Source: Engraulis encrasicolus
Lineage: Eukaryota; Chordata; Actinopteri; Clupeiformes; Engraulidae
Length of the DNA: 64,000 nucleotides
Assembly (NCBI RefSeq): GCF_034702125.1
Contig: NC_085861.1
Span: 57,810,350-57,874,349 of the forward strand
Direction: 5' to 3'
Shown in pieces: positions 47,501 to 61,800 of the stretch (position 1 is its first letter; every line of letters starts with the position of its first letter). Position numbers and translations under genes: made by a program. The notes under the pieces were generated by a model. That model did no database searches, was not told the origin of the DNA, and saw only the letters and a list, made by a program, of their open reading frames with translations.

Positions 47501-50500
47501 TGCCCCATTTTTGCTTCATTTTCACAATAGTCGTTTGGTTTTAAGCCTATGCACGTCATGTCACGTCTGTATGTATCATATACGTTTACGAAATGGTGGA
47601 CAGGAGTGGTAGGAATGATGGGGGACTGGAAGCGTCGCGTTTCGGGGATATACCTTAAGCAGTCGAAGGCGACTGCACAGGCAGTCTAGTTTGGAATGCA
47701 GTGTATTTCCATCAATTGATTGATCACTACAGTTTCCAGAAAATAAATCTTAAATCTTGAATCTTCCATATTTCCTTCATCTCTTGAACAGGCTCCAATC
47801 CAGACTATAAACCTGAAGTGGTGGTTTACCCCAACTCGGACTTTGGTGAGTTGCATCTTGGTCCATATAGCTCATGCAAAAAATAGCAATAATTTCGTGT
47901 TTCATAGGGCCTTTCAGAGAATCCAAAGTCACCTTTCAAAAGGGGGATGGGGTGAGAGAGTGGGCATGTCAGGAAAGGGGGTGGCTTGGTTGTAGAGACC
48001 AGGCCTCAACAGAGCCATGGAAGTAATAGTTACGCTAATCCCATGTTCCATTTTTACACAAAGATTTGTGGCCCATGGAGCTTTTTACACACAGATGATC
48101 ATTGGCATAGTTCCAAAATAGTTCCAGAAAGTGAGAGTCAAACACAGAATGTGCTGTAAAGGCAAATGTAATTACCTCCACCAGGAGGTTATGTGATCGC
48201 CCGATTTCTGTGTGAGCATGTCTGTCCGTCTGTCGCTCTGTTCGTTCGCTGCTATTTCGCGGGCTGCCACAAGGTGGACGAGGTGAATTGAGCAATGATA
48301 GGACATGCCTGCGACTTGGATTGATGGACAGTGACCAGTGACCACAGCACACCGAGCGGATTTGCTGTGCCTACATGGCTGCGTAAACAATAGCACACCA
48401 AATAATGTACAATATGGCACACATATCGTTGCGGAGTTAATTGTTCTCCGAGCGTTTGGCCTGACAACCAAATCAGCTTTTGCGGAGTTAACGGTTTCCC
48501 TGTTGTTCATTTGAAGTTCACGAAGCGTGGAGATATTAATAACGGCGAACAGTGGTTAACAGTGATGAAGGCAGCGCCAAAGAGGGAATGGTATCCAGTT
48601 CACTACATTTAGGTTAATCAAAGTTGTGTTGCGACTGTCACCACAAAGCCAATCAGAATGCACACAGCACGGATTTGCTGTGCCCACATGACTGAAGCCA
48701 TAGGCTTAGCCACCAAAACATAATGTAATACAGCATAATAATGACATGCCACGCATACGTTGTGAGTTATTGTTCTCAACCATATCAGCTTTCTCTCGTC
48801 TATCCAGTTGAAGTTTGTACGAAGGGTGGAAGAATTAATAACGGTGAACAGTGCAAAGGAGGGAAAGCTTTAGTTCACTATTTAAGGTTAATCAATAGGC
48901 TATTGTGTTGCGAGCGTGACAGTGATCCTAAAGCATTCTCAAAGGGCAATGTTGACCACCGTAGTCATATCATTAACTATATAGTATGGCCGGATATTAC
49001 AGTAATAGCTGTGCCATTTAATATTGTGGCAAAACAATTATGTGATGAAAGGCATGCTGCCAACACACAATGAATGAACAATGTCACCAAGGCTATAGCA
49101 ATGGGATCTAATAATTTCCAGTAGGCCTACATATTCCATATTACAGTAGGGCCTGGCATGACCAAACATTTGCCAATCCCACAATGACAGGTGAGCTATA
49201 GGGCCTACTAAATCTAACCAGGTGACATACATCCTATAATAAAAGAGACACATCATTTAGTTAACATTGAAGGTTCACTTCTCTGAACACAATGGTATGT
49301 AGGCCTAGCCTATTTAGGCCTGCATGGATCACACCACACCATGTCACAAATATTAGAACAAATTCAGCTTCCCTGGCTGAGGTCTGCATTCTCTGAGTGC
49401 ATTTCTAGTTCATTTTAATTCATTCTTGCGTCACTTTTGCTCGTTATGTAGTGGTTCTGTAGTGGAGAGAAAAACGCTGCCTAGAATGATTTGAATTCAT
49501 GTAAATCATGTTATCATCACCTGTACCCCGGTTGTATGGCTCTGGGCCTCAGTGTACAGGTGGGTTTTGAGATGTGTATGGAAGAGGGCATGACTAATGG
49601 AGAGTGACAAACTGGTCCTTGACTTGGGAGGGTAGGGTTGGAGAAGATCTCAGATATGGTATTGCAAAATCACAGAGTGGTACAGTGCTAGGTAGTACAA
49701 CAAGTAGGTAAAGGAACTATACGATATATAGAGTATCACTTCACTTTCTTCTGAATGCAAGGCAAGAGCCATATAAACAAGTCCGACAGGCGGACAACAG
49801 ATGCGTCCGTCTATGCTCGTGGTTCTCATCTCTTTTTGCCCAAACGACCCCCTGGCCTCCTCATAACATGTCAAGGCGCAACATCGCCCTATGTTTCACA
49901 AAATCGCCTACAGGGTCTAGCTACGCTTCTCACCCGCCTTTCAAACCTCGCGGCCCGGTCAGCCTCTCACGGTAGACAGAGCCGGCAGGCCAGGCGAGAT
50001 GGCAATGGGCGAACGATCGTTTGCACACATTACCCACTCACATCACATCACATCACATCTCATCACATCACAGTGTCTACATGGCTTAAATGCGATTGCG
50101 TGTTGGTCCTAGATAACATTTAAAGCCCCGTTATATCGTTATGGAAGTACAAGAACTGCTATTGTCAAGAAGTAGTGTAATATAAGCTTGTGGCTGCCTG
50201 GTTGTGGTAAAATGCTAACGAATGCTAACTGTAGCTTACCCGGCTAGCTAAAAACATCGAGTGATCAAATAAATGACAATGTGGGGAAACCTATTTGTGT
50301 CAAATAAGTTTGTAGCGCATTTTTACACCAATCCGGGGTAGTCATTATGTTTATAAGCATTTAGGCTCTTTAAAGGGACACGGTGCAGGATTTTTTGTTG
50401 ATTATTTCCAGAATCCATGCTACCCATTCACTAATGTTACCTTTTTCATGAATACTTACCACCACCATCAAATTCTAAGTGTTCATTATGACTGGAAAAA

Positions 50501-52736
50501 TTGCACTTTTCATTCATGAAAAGGGGATCTTCTCCATGGTCCGCCATTTTGAATTTCCAGAAATAGCCATTTTTAGTTGTAAAACTGACTGTACTTGGGC
50601 TAGAAAATATAAGTTTATTACTTAGTAAACTTTCATGAAAAGATCAAATATGGCAATATGCAACCCAGTTTCAATGAGCAGCATAGTTGCAGTACCTTTT
50701 TTGACCATTTCATGCACAGTGTCCCTTTATTTTTTTGATATTGAAATTTTTATTACTTTTTCTCACAGTCATACACCACAAACATATACACATACACAAA
50801 ACAAAAGGAAGGGGGGGGGGGCTGCAGTGTTCAGAGTTCAGTTCAGATTTGTGTTCTTATAAAGTCCAAGGGTCCCTGTGTGCCACCAGGCCTCTCTGTT
50901 GGCTTTAAAGATAGGGCCGCCTGTTCCATGGCTAGGGTATCCATAAATTCGTTTTGCCATTGGTCCATGTTGAAGCAGCTGTTCTTGCGTACTTTCCAAT
51001 TCATGAGGATTGTCCGCTTTGCCACCAGAAACGCTAGACAGAGTACATGTTGTATTTTCCTTGCTTGCACTCCATCTATTTCATTTCCAAGCAAGCATGC
51101 AATTGGGCAAGGGGTAATACATATATTAAATACAGAATTCAACTTGTTAATGATGTCCTGCCAAAATTGCTTAACAGCAGGACAATTCCACAACATGTGA
51201 GTCAATGTCCCTACCGAGCCACAACCATGCCAGCACTTATTGGACACAGAAGGGTCCATTTTATTCAATGTTTCTGGGGTAATGTAAGCTCTGTGAATTG
51301 TTTTTAACTGGATCAATTTGTATCTGACACATTTTGAACTAGTTGTGCTATTTCTAAGCGCTGCATTCCATTGTGACTCGGAGATGGGCAATCCCATTTC
51401 ACGTTCCCATTGACCTTTTACTGGTAAATTCACACATGGTTTCGCTGAAGATAGTAGTTTATAAATCTTTGACACAGTGCCTTTACCTTTAATGGCTGTA
51501 ATTAGCTTGTTCTCCAGGTCATTGTGTGTTCCCAGCTGTATACCCTTTGACATCAATGATTTAAATATGGAATAAAATCTATTATAAGTTAGGAAATGTA
51601 CATCAGTCAACCCAAATTCTGCTTTCAAGTCATTAAAAGCCACTATTTTCCCATTCTGTATTACTTGCCCCACCTGGTTTACACCATGTTGCTGCCATTG
51701 GTTATCTTTAAGTGTTACCCCGCCCGCTGCAAACAAGAAGTTTCGCCACAGTGGGCAGGATGGCAGTGAATATCCAGTAAAAGACAAGCCTTTTTGTATT
51801 ATTGACACAATTTCGCATGAGAATTTGAGTATTGGGTTATTTAGTCGCGTCTTTGGGTTATACCATAGTTTACTTAATGTCAACTCTTTACAATGTTCTG
51901 AGATTATCTTTTCTTCCAGCCAGTCCCAGCTTCCAATTTTTCTCATAGTATTATAGCCCCATTGCAGTGGATACCGTGAATTAAATGCAATATAGTACTG
52001 GTAGATGTCAGGTAATGCTATTCCACCCCTAGACCGTGGTTCATTCAATTTTTTCTGGCTAATCCTCGGTTTTTTATAGTTCCATAGGAATCCATGCAGT
52101 ATTTTATTTACCTCCTTAAACCAGCTTGTGGGGAATTTAAGTGGGATGGACGAGATTATAAAAGTCAATCTTGGTAAGAGATTCATTTTAATAATTTCAG
52201 CTCTGGCCCAGAGAGACATAGGTAACACAGACCATCTTTTGGTGTCATCCCTCATAGACTTTAGTATCTCCCTTTAAATTAAGCAAAAACTTAGATGTGG
52301 AAATCATAGAAATAGCCGCCATGTTTCTCTGAAAATGTTGACCAAAGCTGAACTCTGTGCCGCCTTGTGGACACAAGAGGGAATCACAATTTAGAAAGGC
52401 GTCACGGACGGACGGACAGACCAACGGACAGACAAAGCCTCTTAAATGTGGGACGCATCTAAAAATCAGGGCACTGTACTTGAGACCATTTTATGATTTC
52501 AGACAAAGCCCTATAGTCTGCTATGAGAGCAAAGTCAACTGGGGTCTTATATTTCATCTTTGTGTCCTTAAACTTTGCTGTTAAAATTCATTCTGACTCT
52601 CGTTTCTTTGTCAAGGACTGGAGGTGGGAAAACAGCGGCTACTTGCAGCCAATCTGCCTTTTCTTCCTCCGACCATCACGGAAAAAGAGAAGATCCCATA
52701 TTTGTCTTCCTGCTTCAGCTTTGATTCTATACTCAT

Positions 52737-52825
<89 letters not shown>

Positions 52826-55800
52826 TAATTATATCCCCGAAACGCGGAACGTCGGATTCGGTGTGTGAATGCTCTAGGGTGGGTTCATGAACTGATTAGA
52901 GTTTGCAGGTCAACACTTTCAAGATGGACGAATTTTTGTTTGGCCCATAACTTCTCACCGGGTGGATGGATTTGTCCCAGATTTGGTGTGTGAAGGCTCT
53001 AGGGTAGGTTCATGAACTGATTCGAGTTTGGAGGTCAACACTTTCAAGATGGCTGAATTCAAGATGGACGAATTTTTGTTAAACCCATAATTACTGACTG
53101 GGTGGATGGATTTATCCTAGATTTTGTGTGTGAATGCTCTAGGGTAGGTTCATGAATGGATTCAAGTTTGGAGGTCAACACTTTCAAAATGGCGGAATTT
53201 TCATTTGGCTCATAACTTCTGACTGGGTGGATTGATTTGCCCAGTAACTCCTTACTTTAATGGTTCACCATTTCAGTGAATCTACCATATCAGGTAAAGT
53301 GTAATAACCAGTGTAACAATATTTAATACCATGTAATACTTGGCGCCACGACCAAGTCTTGAGAAAGCTAGTCGAAGTACTGGAGGAGTGCAGACAGGAT
53401 AGCAGAATACCATCGCTGACAGAGGATCCCACCACCTTATCCCACCTCATTTTTTCCTGCTAACTCAAATGAATGGAGGAAAAATAAACGAGGCCTTCAA
53501 AGAAAAGAACACGGTCCCTTAAGTCAAATATGGCAGAGGTTCCCTGATGTTTTGAGGTTGCTTTGCTGCCTCTGGCACTGGACTGCTTGACCGTGTGCAT
53601 GGAATTATGAAGTCTGAAGACTATCAACAAATTTTGCAGCATAATGTAGGAGTCCACCCCTGAATCCCATAGAAAACCTATGGAGATCTCAAAACGGCAG
53701 TGTGGAGAACACACCCTTCAAATCACCTCAAGGATGGTCTAAAATTCCAGCAGAGCGTTATAGGAAACTCATACATGGTTATCAGAAGTGGTTGTTCACA
53801 GTTATTTTGTCTAAAGCTTGTGCTACCAAGTATTAGGCTGAGGGTGTCAATACTTCCGTCCGGCCCATTTTTGGAGTTTTGTGTAAATGGTCATTCATTT
53901 GACTTTTTTGTCATTCTCTTTTGTGTTTTTTCAATGCAAGACAAACAAATGAAGATCTTAATAGCAAAGCATTTATGATTGCAATCATTTTCTGGAAGAA
54001 ATTGAGTATTATCTGACAGAATTAGAATAACGGGTGCCAATACTATTGGCCATCACTGTACAACTATGTGTCTTAATGCAATTTACACGTCCCCAATTTG
54101 TGACTTCATATATTTTCACAGGTACGAGCAGTAGGCGCTCTGTTGAAGTGTCTCGACAAACGCAGAGTTGGTGTGGAGCTTGAAGACAGCAGTGTGGGCA
54201 TACCCATTCTGCAATTCCGTGTCTGTTCACTGTAAGTAAAAGAAGAAAAAAAAAACACACACACTCTGTTAATACTTGCTATTTTTTTTTGATACCAACA
54301 CCACAGCAGACACGTTTCTGCCCTTTAGATCCCAGACTTTGAAAATGATGCACAGGATTCCTGAGAATTCCAATGATTTTTTTTTTGTGCAATTTTGTAA
54401 ATTTAAAATCATAACAAATTACTTTAAACGTAATACAATGTGTCAATAATTATAGGTCACTTTCATATTAAATGTGAGAAATATATTAAATGATATAGAA
54501 TTGATTGATAATAAGTGTTCAGAATTCCCATAGATAGTGGCCATCTTACAATAACTGGCGCCCTGTGCAACACCCCCTAATCGTCCTTCCGTCTGTCCAT
54601 CTATCCTGTGGGGCAGCAGCAAACGGGTATTGTCCCAGGCCCAGGAATTAGGGGGCCCAGCACTGGGTCCTCATGAAGTTTGCGATTAGTGGTTCTATTT
54701 TATTTAAAAATAAATTGGTTCGAGGGAGAGAGAATACGCTATATTTGCATTATATACATGATATCCAGATCTTTTGCCTTTCCTGTCCTTAAAAAGGGAT
54801 CAAGAACCCTCCACCTCCCCCACCCCTAGTTCACAAGTCATTACAAGGAAGAAAAAAACGGCTCCAACCAACGTGGCTTGTGTCATTTGCCAAGGGGTCT
54901 TAGTACAAATCAGAAGGGCAAAAAATGAAGGAAAAGCGAAAAATGGAGGAAGAAACCGGGAGCCTCAGGAATTCAGTAAAAATATTCTCCAGATGATGCA
55001 GGTACTAGCAAAAGGCAGGGGAGGACAAAGCAAAAGTTTTCGGTCCTCATAACCAGACACATACTGCACTGCAGTAGGCTATTCATGTTAAAAAGGAGAT
55101 CAGTCACACTCATGAACACAGTAGAAAACGGGCATTGCATTGATATCATACCCTGATGATGAGAAGGTGCGTCGGGCGCCTATGTCGAGAACCAACTTTG
55201 AATGTTAGGAGAAAGGAGGGCCCGTTCAGAGATTTTTGTCCCGGGCCCAGTCACACCTGTCAGTGGCTCTGCCTGTGCTTTCACCAAAAAAGGTCGGAGT
55301 TGAACATATGACGACAACAAATGGCATTCATCCAGAAGTTCACTCAGTATGCTAGCCAAAAGGAGCCTTGCATATGTGCGCTTAACTGCATGGGAAGCAC
55401 AAACTTCCACACCAGAACATTCGATTTTGTGCAAACAAAAATCCTGTAATATTTATTAATAATAAAATCAACATGTGGGGTGCATATCAGCATAGGTTTC
55501 CACTGTTCTCCAAATCATCATTCAATCATCCAAATTCTCTCGTCTAGGGGTGATGCACAACAGTGTTTCCCAACCACTGTGCCGCCGCGACAGATCGTCA
55601 GGTGTGCCGTGGAAAATTCTTGTTTGAAAAAAAAACAAAAAAAAAACGAATTCATTATTATCAGCAAAAAATGCCTATATGTCATTGTGTAGTGTCTGCT
55701 GTTGACTGGCGTCCTAATCATGTAATAATTCCTTATCACTAGGTGGCAGCAGGTAGCGAATTGCAAAAGAAGGCAAATGCCGTGAACTCGAGAGAGTTTC

Positions 55801-58800
55801 ATGTCATTACATTACATTACGTTACATTTCATTTGGATTTAGGACTACCGGTACTTGTACGTGGGATGCAACGGCACCGATTCCATTGTGCTTGGTATGT
55901 AAACGAAACACTCCTCACAAAACAAGAGTGCAGAGCTGAACTTGTAGCTAAAACAAAAAATGTCACACAGTGGCAGAGACGCTAATATTACCTGCCTGCA
56001 AAGCCATTGTAAAAGAGATGCTTGGACCTAAAGCGGTTAAAGAAATAGCCAAAGTCCCTCTCTCAAATAAAACAATTTCCAGACATTGATGACATGTCTG
56101 CTGACATCGAAAGTGTGATTTTGGAAAAGATCTGTATCCGTGAGAAATTTGCATTGCATCTTGACGAGGCTGATATTAGTGGACATGCGCAACTCCTGGC
56201 CAATGTGCATTTTGTGGATGAAGACGCAATCGGAGAAAACGCTCTATTTTGCAAGGCATTGAACAGAGATTGATATTAAACATGCATATTCATATTGTAA
56301 CGGTGAAATCTTTCCTAAATATCATTGCTACTGTCAGAATAAGCATTATTTTCTGTATTCCTGCAAATAGAATGCTTTTGGACAGAATAACAATTTGTAA
56401 ATAGTAGGCCTAGGCCTCCCTTGAAGTGTATAGCTTCCTTAAGAAGTGGACTTTTTATTTGAAAGAGGAAATATAAAAGATGATTAAAAAAATAAATGTT
56501 TTGTGTTTATTTGATTGCTATTCAAGACACTTTTATAAGAATGACTATATTGTTAGGCGGCTACTATAATTTGTTTTCATTATTTCATCATTTTTGGTTG
56601 GTGGTGTGCTGCAAGATTTTTTGAAGGGAAAAAGTGTGCCCTGGCTCAAAAAAGGTTGGGAAACACTGATGTACAAGGTGTACAAGGGGGTGCACAGTGG
56701 GTTGGGTTGTAGGGGACACTCATGTTGGTGTTTTTTTTTGTATATATGTGTATGTTCACATGTATTTGATGTCCTGCCAGGGACTGCAGATGTAAATTAG
56801 CCTGAGGCTAACTCTGGTACAATGCATGAAATGGCAACATTTATGTTTTAATTCTACATGGTCCTTAATGAATTGAAACTGAAATGGAATATCTCTTCCA
56901 AAGCAATACCTATACTGGTGGGAGACAGGAGTGTTCTTCTCTAGCGCCCATCATTCATGCCAATAATAGAAACACAAGGGTATCCCCTCATCTTCAAACC
57001 CTGAATTGAATTTTGCATAATCTATTATGGCAGCATAATTCATATTTAGGGCGGAATTCTCCCCTCTCCACTGAAGTCGGTTTTACGCACACACTTTTTA
57101 CGCGCTTTGATCCTGCGCGTATTCTCCCCTATGAAATATGACCACACCCCTGGCGCTTAACTCCGAAAAACAGCGCGTAGCCCAACATGGGCGTGATATA
57201 TGCTAAATGGGGGGATGAGTCTTCCCCAACCTCATCAGTTGTGGTTTCAAAGAAACCACGGAGCATGGATTTTCAGATCAACCATGTGAAAACCTCGGCA
57301 GTCCATTGAGATCCAAAACTGAACTTTAACTTTGAATTTAGAACCACGTGCCAAACGTCCTCGTGCAAAAGCATATCAAAATCTAACCTCCGCTCATTTT
57401 CACAAGCACAAGGCGAGTAGTCGAGGTGAGATAACGAGATGGAAACGCAATGTGTACCTTTGGCGGGAACTCAGCTTAGCGTTTTGGTGCGCAACAGGTT
57501 GATTGAAATAATAAACATGATTAAACGTTTGGTTAAAAATTGAGTTTGGTGTGTTGCCTAGTCAAGTCCGGAAATCAAAACCTGATTTAAAATGCTGATA
57601 ATTCCCACAGTTAAAACAACACATTGTATTTGCTTACTTTTAAAAGTGCTTCTCCGCTTCTCTGTACAGCAACGTGACATTAATATCATTGGAAATATGT
57701 GGATCTCAGCTGTCCGTCAGCATATTACACTTAGGCTACATGCATGCTGAAGAATGAACAAGGAAATCGATCGTCATAAAAAACGGAGATAAAAAAACCT
57801 TTATATTCTGTCGCAGACATGGGAATTAATTGGACATGGGCATGCAATGCCAAGCCAGGACTTAAACGCGGAGCTGATGGGGTGTATTGTAATAGAGACC
57901 AGAAGCGAAATGCCAAAGACATGCTCTGATATGTAGGCCTACCTTTTACGTTTAGCTGTAATGACATTCAGGAAATATTTTCTGCCTTACAAAAACAGAT
58001 AGGACAACCTGTAGCCTACCTCAGTATGTGGTGGTTTTGTATGTCGGGCATCAGTTCAGAAAGTTTAATAGGTTACATGCACATATGTACGAGTTCCAAT
58101 AAATCACACAAGTGGAGGAGTTGAAATAAAAAAACATTTACTTAACGTCGTGGCTACAACATAGTAAAAATGGTGAAGGTTGATTTTGAATAGGCATACT
58201 TTGGGTGGCTGTGAGGACGACTGGAACAGCGGTCTTTAGTCTGACGTGCCTTGTCAATTTAGCCTAGAACTTGTGCATGGTGCGAGGTGTTATTGGTTTT
58301 GGTTACCGTCCGTGGAGACAACATGATGATCCTCATACTGATTCATTAATTACCTGCTTTTGTTTGTAAGTTCATCGATATGAGAACATGCTCTGGGCAG
58401 CTGGTCATATTTTGTCACAATTATTCTAATGTAGGATGTATATGTGGAACTGTGAATGAATTTCGATTTGGACTCACGCTGACGGTAAGGAACATCAACA
58501 AAGCATACCGTGTAACATGTTCAAAATGCGAGCCAAGCCAGCAGCTTCAAATGCAATATTACATTTTACCTCATAGTGGCGCTTGACCTTACTACAGCCC
58601 TTTGATGCGCGTAAAGGCAAACACGCTTAAGTGGACGGGAGAATCCGCTTAGGATTGATTAACATGGGGAACTCCCTGATTTTGGCCTGGCCCCACCCAA
58701 AGTGCGCAAGTGATGAAATCGCGCGTAAGCCCCGTTTACTCACGGGCTTGAGTAAGCTCGGAGGCGCTGTTGCGCACTTTTTTTGACTTAAGCGGGTGGG

Positions 58801-61800
58801 AGAATTCCGCCCATAGTCTATGCTGACCTTATAATTTGCATCCATTCACTAAAAAGTGTAAAACTGTACTGTTCAAAAGCAGCAGACTTCAAAACTCTTT
58901 TACTTGTTTTTGAACTTTTGAGCTTGTCTTATTCTAAGGTTTTTGTCTTAATTCAGGTATGATATGATATGATATAAATATGATATAAAATGTACATCGT
59001 CTTCTCACAAAAAAAATATTTACTTTACTTTCAGAAATGACATGGTGTACATGGATAAAGACACATTTAGGTAAGCTTCTGTACTAATTTCCTCTCATTG
59101 GCATTATTTTATTCATACTCCTTATTAGGGGTGTAAATCACAGCCTCCATGACGAGACGATACGGTATCGATTTCGATACTTAAGAATTTCCCACGGACG
59201 ATGTGATTAGATTCTTTCCAATTACTTTTCCATTTCTATTATGTTATTGAGCTAAGGCATAGGACAGGGCCAGCGCTTCGATTAATTTTCATAGTTACGA
59301 ATGCCCCACAATACGATGCGATTTGGTTAAATCGTTGACTGTAGTATCGATTCATCGATATATTTCGTCAGTTTTTGCTTTTGGAAAATCAAGTAAAGTC
59401 AAGTCTTTGTTGTCAATTTCTTAACATGCTCTGGTCATATTAAGAATTGAAATTACGTTGCTTACTTTCCCATGCAGACATAGACATACTTAAGGTGTAG
59501 ACATAGACATGGGTGGTTGATGTTTAAAGGCGTATGCCACTATTTTGGGGCTTAATACAGTTAAAATCGTTGGCTGGAGTTTATACAGGTGGTAAAGTGT
59601 TTTATATTTCATGTTAAAGCGTCTTGCTTTAAGACAAGTTAAAAGAGGGAGTATGTAGCGAAGCTATTGAAAGTCAATGGATCACTATAGCATGTAGCAT
59701 GCTACACGGATGCATTGACTTTCACTAGCTTAGCGACATGCTCCCTCTTTTAACTTGTCTTAAAGCAAGACAACGGCTTACATGAAAAATAAGACACTTT
59801 ACCACTTTTATAAACCCTGGCCAGCGATTTTAACTGTATTAAGCCCCAAAATAGTGGCATACCACTTAAAGGGTGTTAACGCCCCAAAAAAAAAAACTTT
59901 CCTGAATTCCTGAAAAAAATGATGGAAAAAATTGGAGAAAAATAGAAAAAAATAAAGCTCTTAGTGGTCCATGGAATTTAGCCTTAGCCTAATTAGCCTT
60001 AGCCTATTTAGCCTAATTTTAGCCATTTTTGGGAAAATATGCCCTGTGGAGTGACATCCTTGGTGTGACGTTTCTGTAAGATACAATACAATTATTAATA
60101 TTCTGCACAAACATATCCCCCATGCTCTTTGGATTATTGTTCCTTTAAAGGAACAGACCACCCTTTTTTGATTTTCACATAATTGCAGTATTTCCAAGCA
60201 TTATTCATGAATGTGCATATCATTTTCGTCTATGTGTTTGCATTGCCCTGTTTGACAGTATACCCAAATTAGGCATAGTAATGCAAGTCTATGGTACAAA
60301 ATAAAACATCATCAAATGTACTTATAAACCACTTTAAAATGAATGTAAAATTCACCAGAGTGTAAAACAGCAATTTAATTCGGTCCAGTGATCACTTGTG
60401 GCTTGATGCTAAAGATACCAGTTACTTTCAGTGATTATGCTAAGCTATGCTAATAATTCTGATCCAATAAATCTAAGTACTGAAAACAAAGAGAAGAAAA
60501 TGATATGCACATTCATGAACAATGCTGGGAAATACTGCAAATATGTGAAAATCAAAAAAGGGTGGTCTGTTCCTTTAACCCCCACCCCACACACACAAAC
60601 TACTACCCACCCGCACCTCCACCCCCACCCCCACCCCCACCCTCACACGCCTATGCATTGTACAGGCAGACAACTGTGATTTCACTGTATTTCGTGTGTG
60701 AATGTGAAATACATATCCTGGTATCTTTATATCCTTGCATGATGCATGAAAAACAAGTAAGGATTGAGTTACACATTGCATAAGCATATCACACCGCAGG
60801 AAATTCACAACATTGTGGCCATTTTAATCCTTTTGTATACATGACTGACCTCTTAGCTCATACTAACTAGATAATGATATTGTGTTTAATCTTAATATGT
60901 TTTCATTTATATATATATATAAAAAAAATCCCTTCTATAAGAGCAGTCATACCACAAGACACCATAAAATGAACCTAAGCATTACGTGACAGAAATATTG
61001 CAATATGTAGACATAATAAGAGGTTAATAGTCACCTTAAACTTCCACACCACTCTCCAATAGCTGAGGTACTGACTGGTTAGGAGCCTGTCTTTAAGACC
61101 CTTGTAGTTGACCTTGCAGCTGCCCGTCCACAAACCTGACATGCATGTCACCCCGCAGGATGCAGTTTGTGTTACAAAATTGAACTTGTAGTTAATATTA
61201 CTGTATTGAGTTTTTTTCACTTTCATATATTTTTATATAGGTTGCTATAAAATGCTTCATATATTATTCAAAATGTTGGTTAATTTATATATATATTCCA
61301 GATTTCATTAATGTTACAGTCACTCCCAGGCTTTTAGGCAGGATTTTTTTTTAGGGTGTCTAACTTTTTTTTAACCTGTCATTGTGCGTGGCGCCGCGAG
61401 GCTTTGCCGCGCGCCGTCGCGGGTGCCCCGTGGCGCCTCGACCCGCAGGCACAAGTAGGGCCCTATGAAATCCGTTTTAATTTTTCTCAAATTCCGTTTT
61501 ATTTTTTCTCAAATTCCGTTTTTTCGAATTTATTTTTTGCCAAATCGGATTTCTTACATATTTGAACTTTTTTTAACATTTTTGAACCAAAAAATCTTAT
61601 TTCTTAGTTATTTAGTTCAAACTGGTGGGTGGACAGAGCCAATCACTCATGGTTGAATGGTAGGTAGAGAAAAGAAGATTCAATTATCTACTAGTTTTTT
61701 TTTGTTATATCAGCCCTCCAAAATATTTCAGGTAATACGGTAGCTGAATTGTACACTGCGCATATATTCTATTATATACACGTGACGCACCCAACAAGAA

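Larger units (their letters stand above)
46311..47649. mobile_element. Element with ATCCCCGAAACGC ends and a 140-bp tandem array
   Basis: Ends ATCCCCGAAACGCGGAGCG and GCGTTTCGGGGAT are inverted, with TAT/ATA flanks. A (GCC)n run lies at 46349-46396. From 46441 a unit starting GATTTGTCCCA repeats every 140 bp (46441, 46581, 46721, 46861, 47001). Each unit holds TGCTCTAGGGTAGGTTCATG and a doubled AAGATGG. The array is closed by a separate inverted-repeat MITE (47135-47499). The superfamily is unknown. Confidence 0.75.

Noticed and set aside
54774..55052. Lys-rich ORF as a transposase exon
   Set aside because: It could be the N-terminus of a hAT or ZMYM-type protein, but no zinc-finger spacing or splice donor is convincing.
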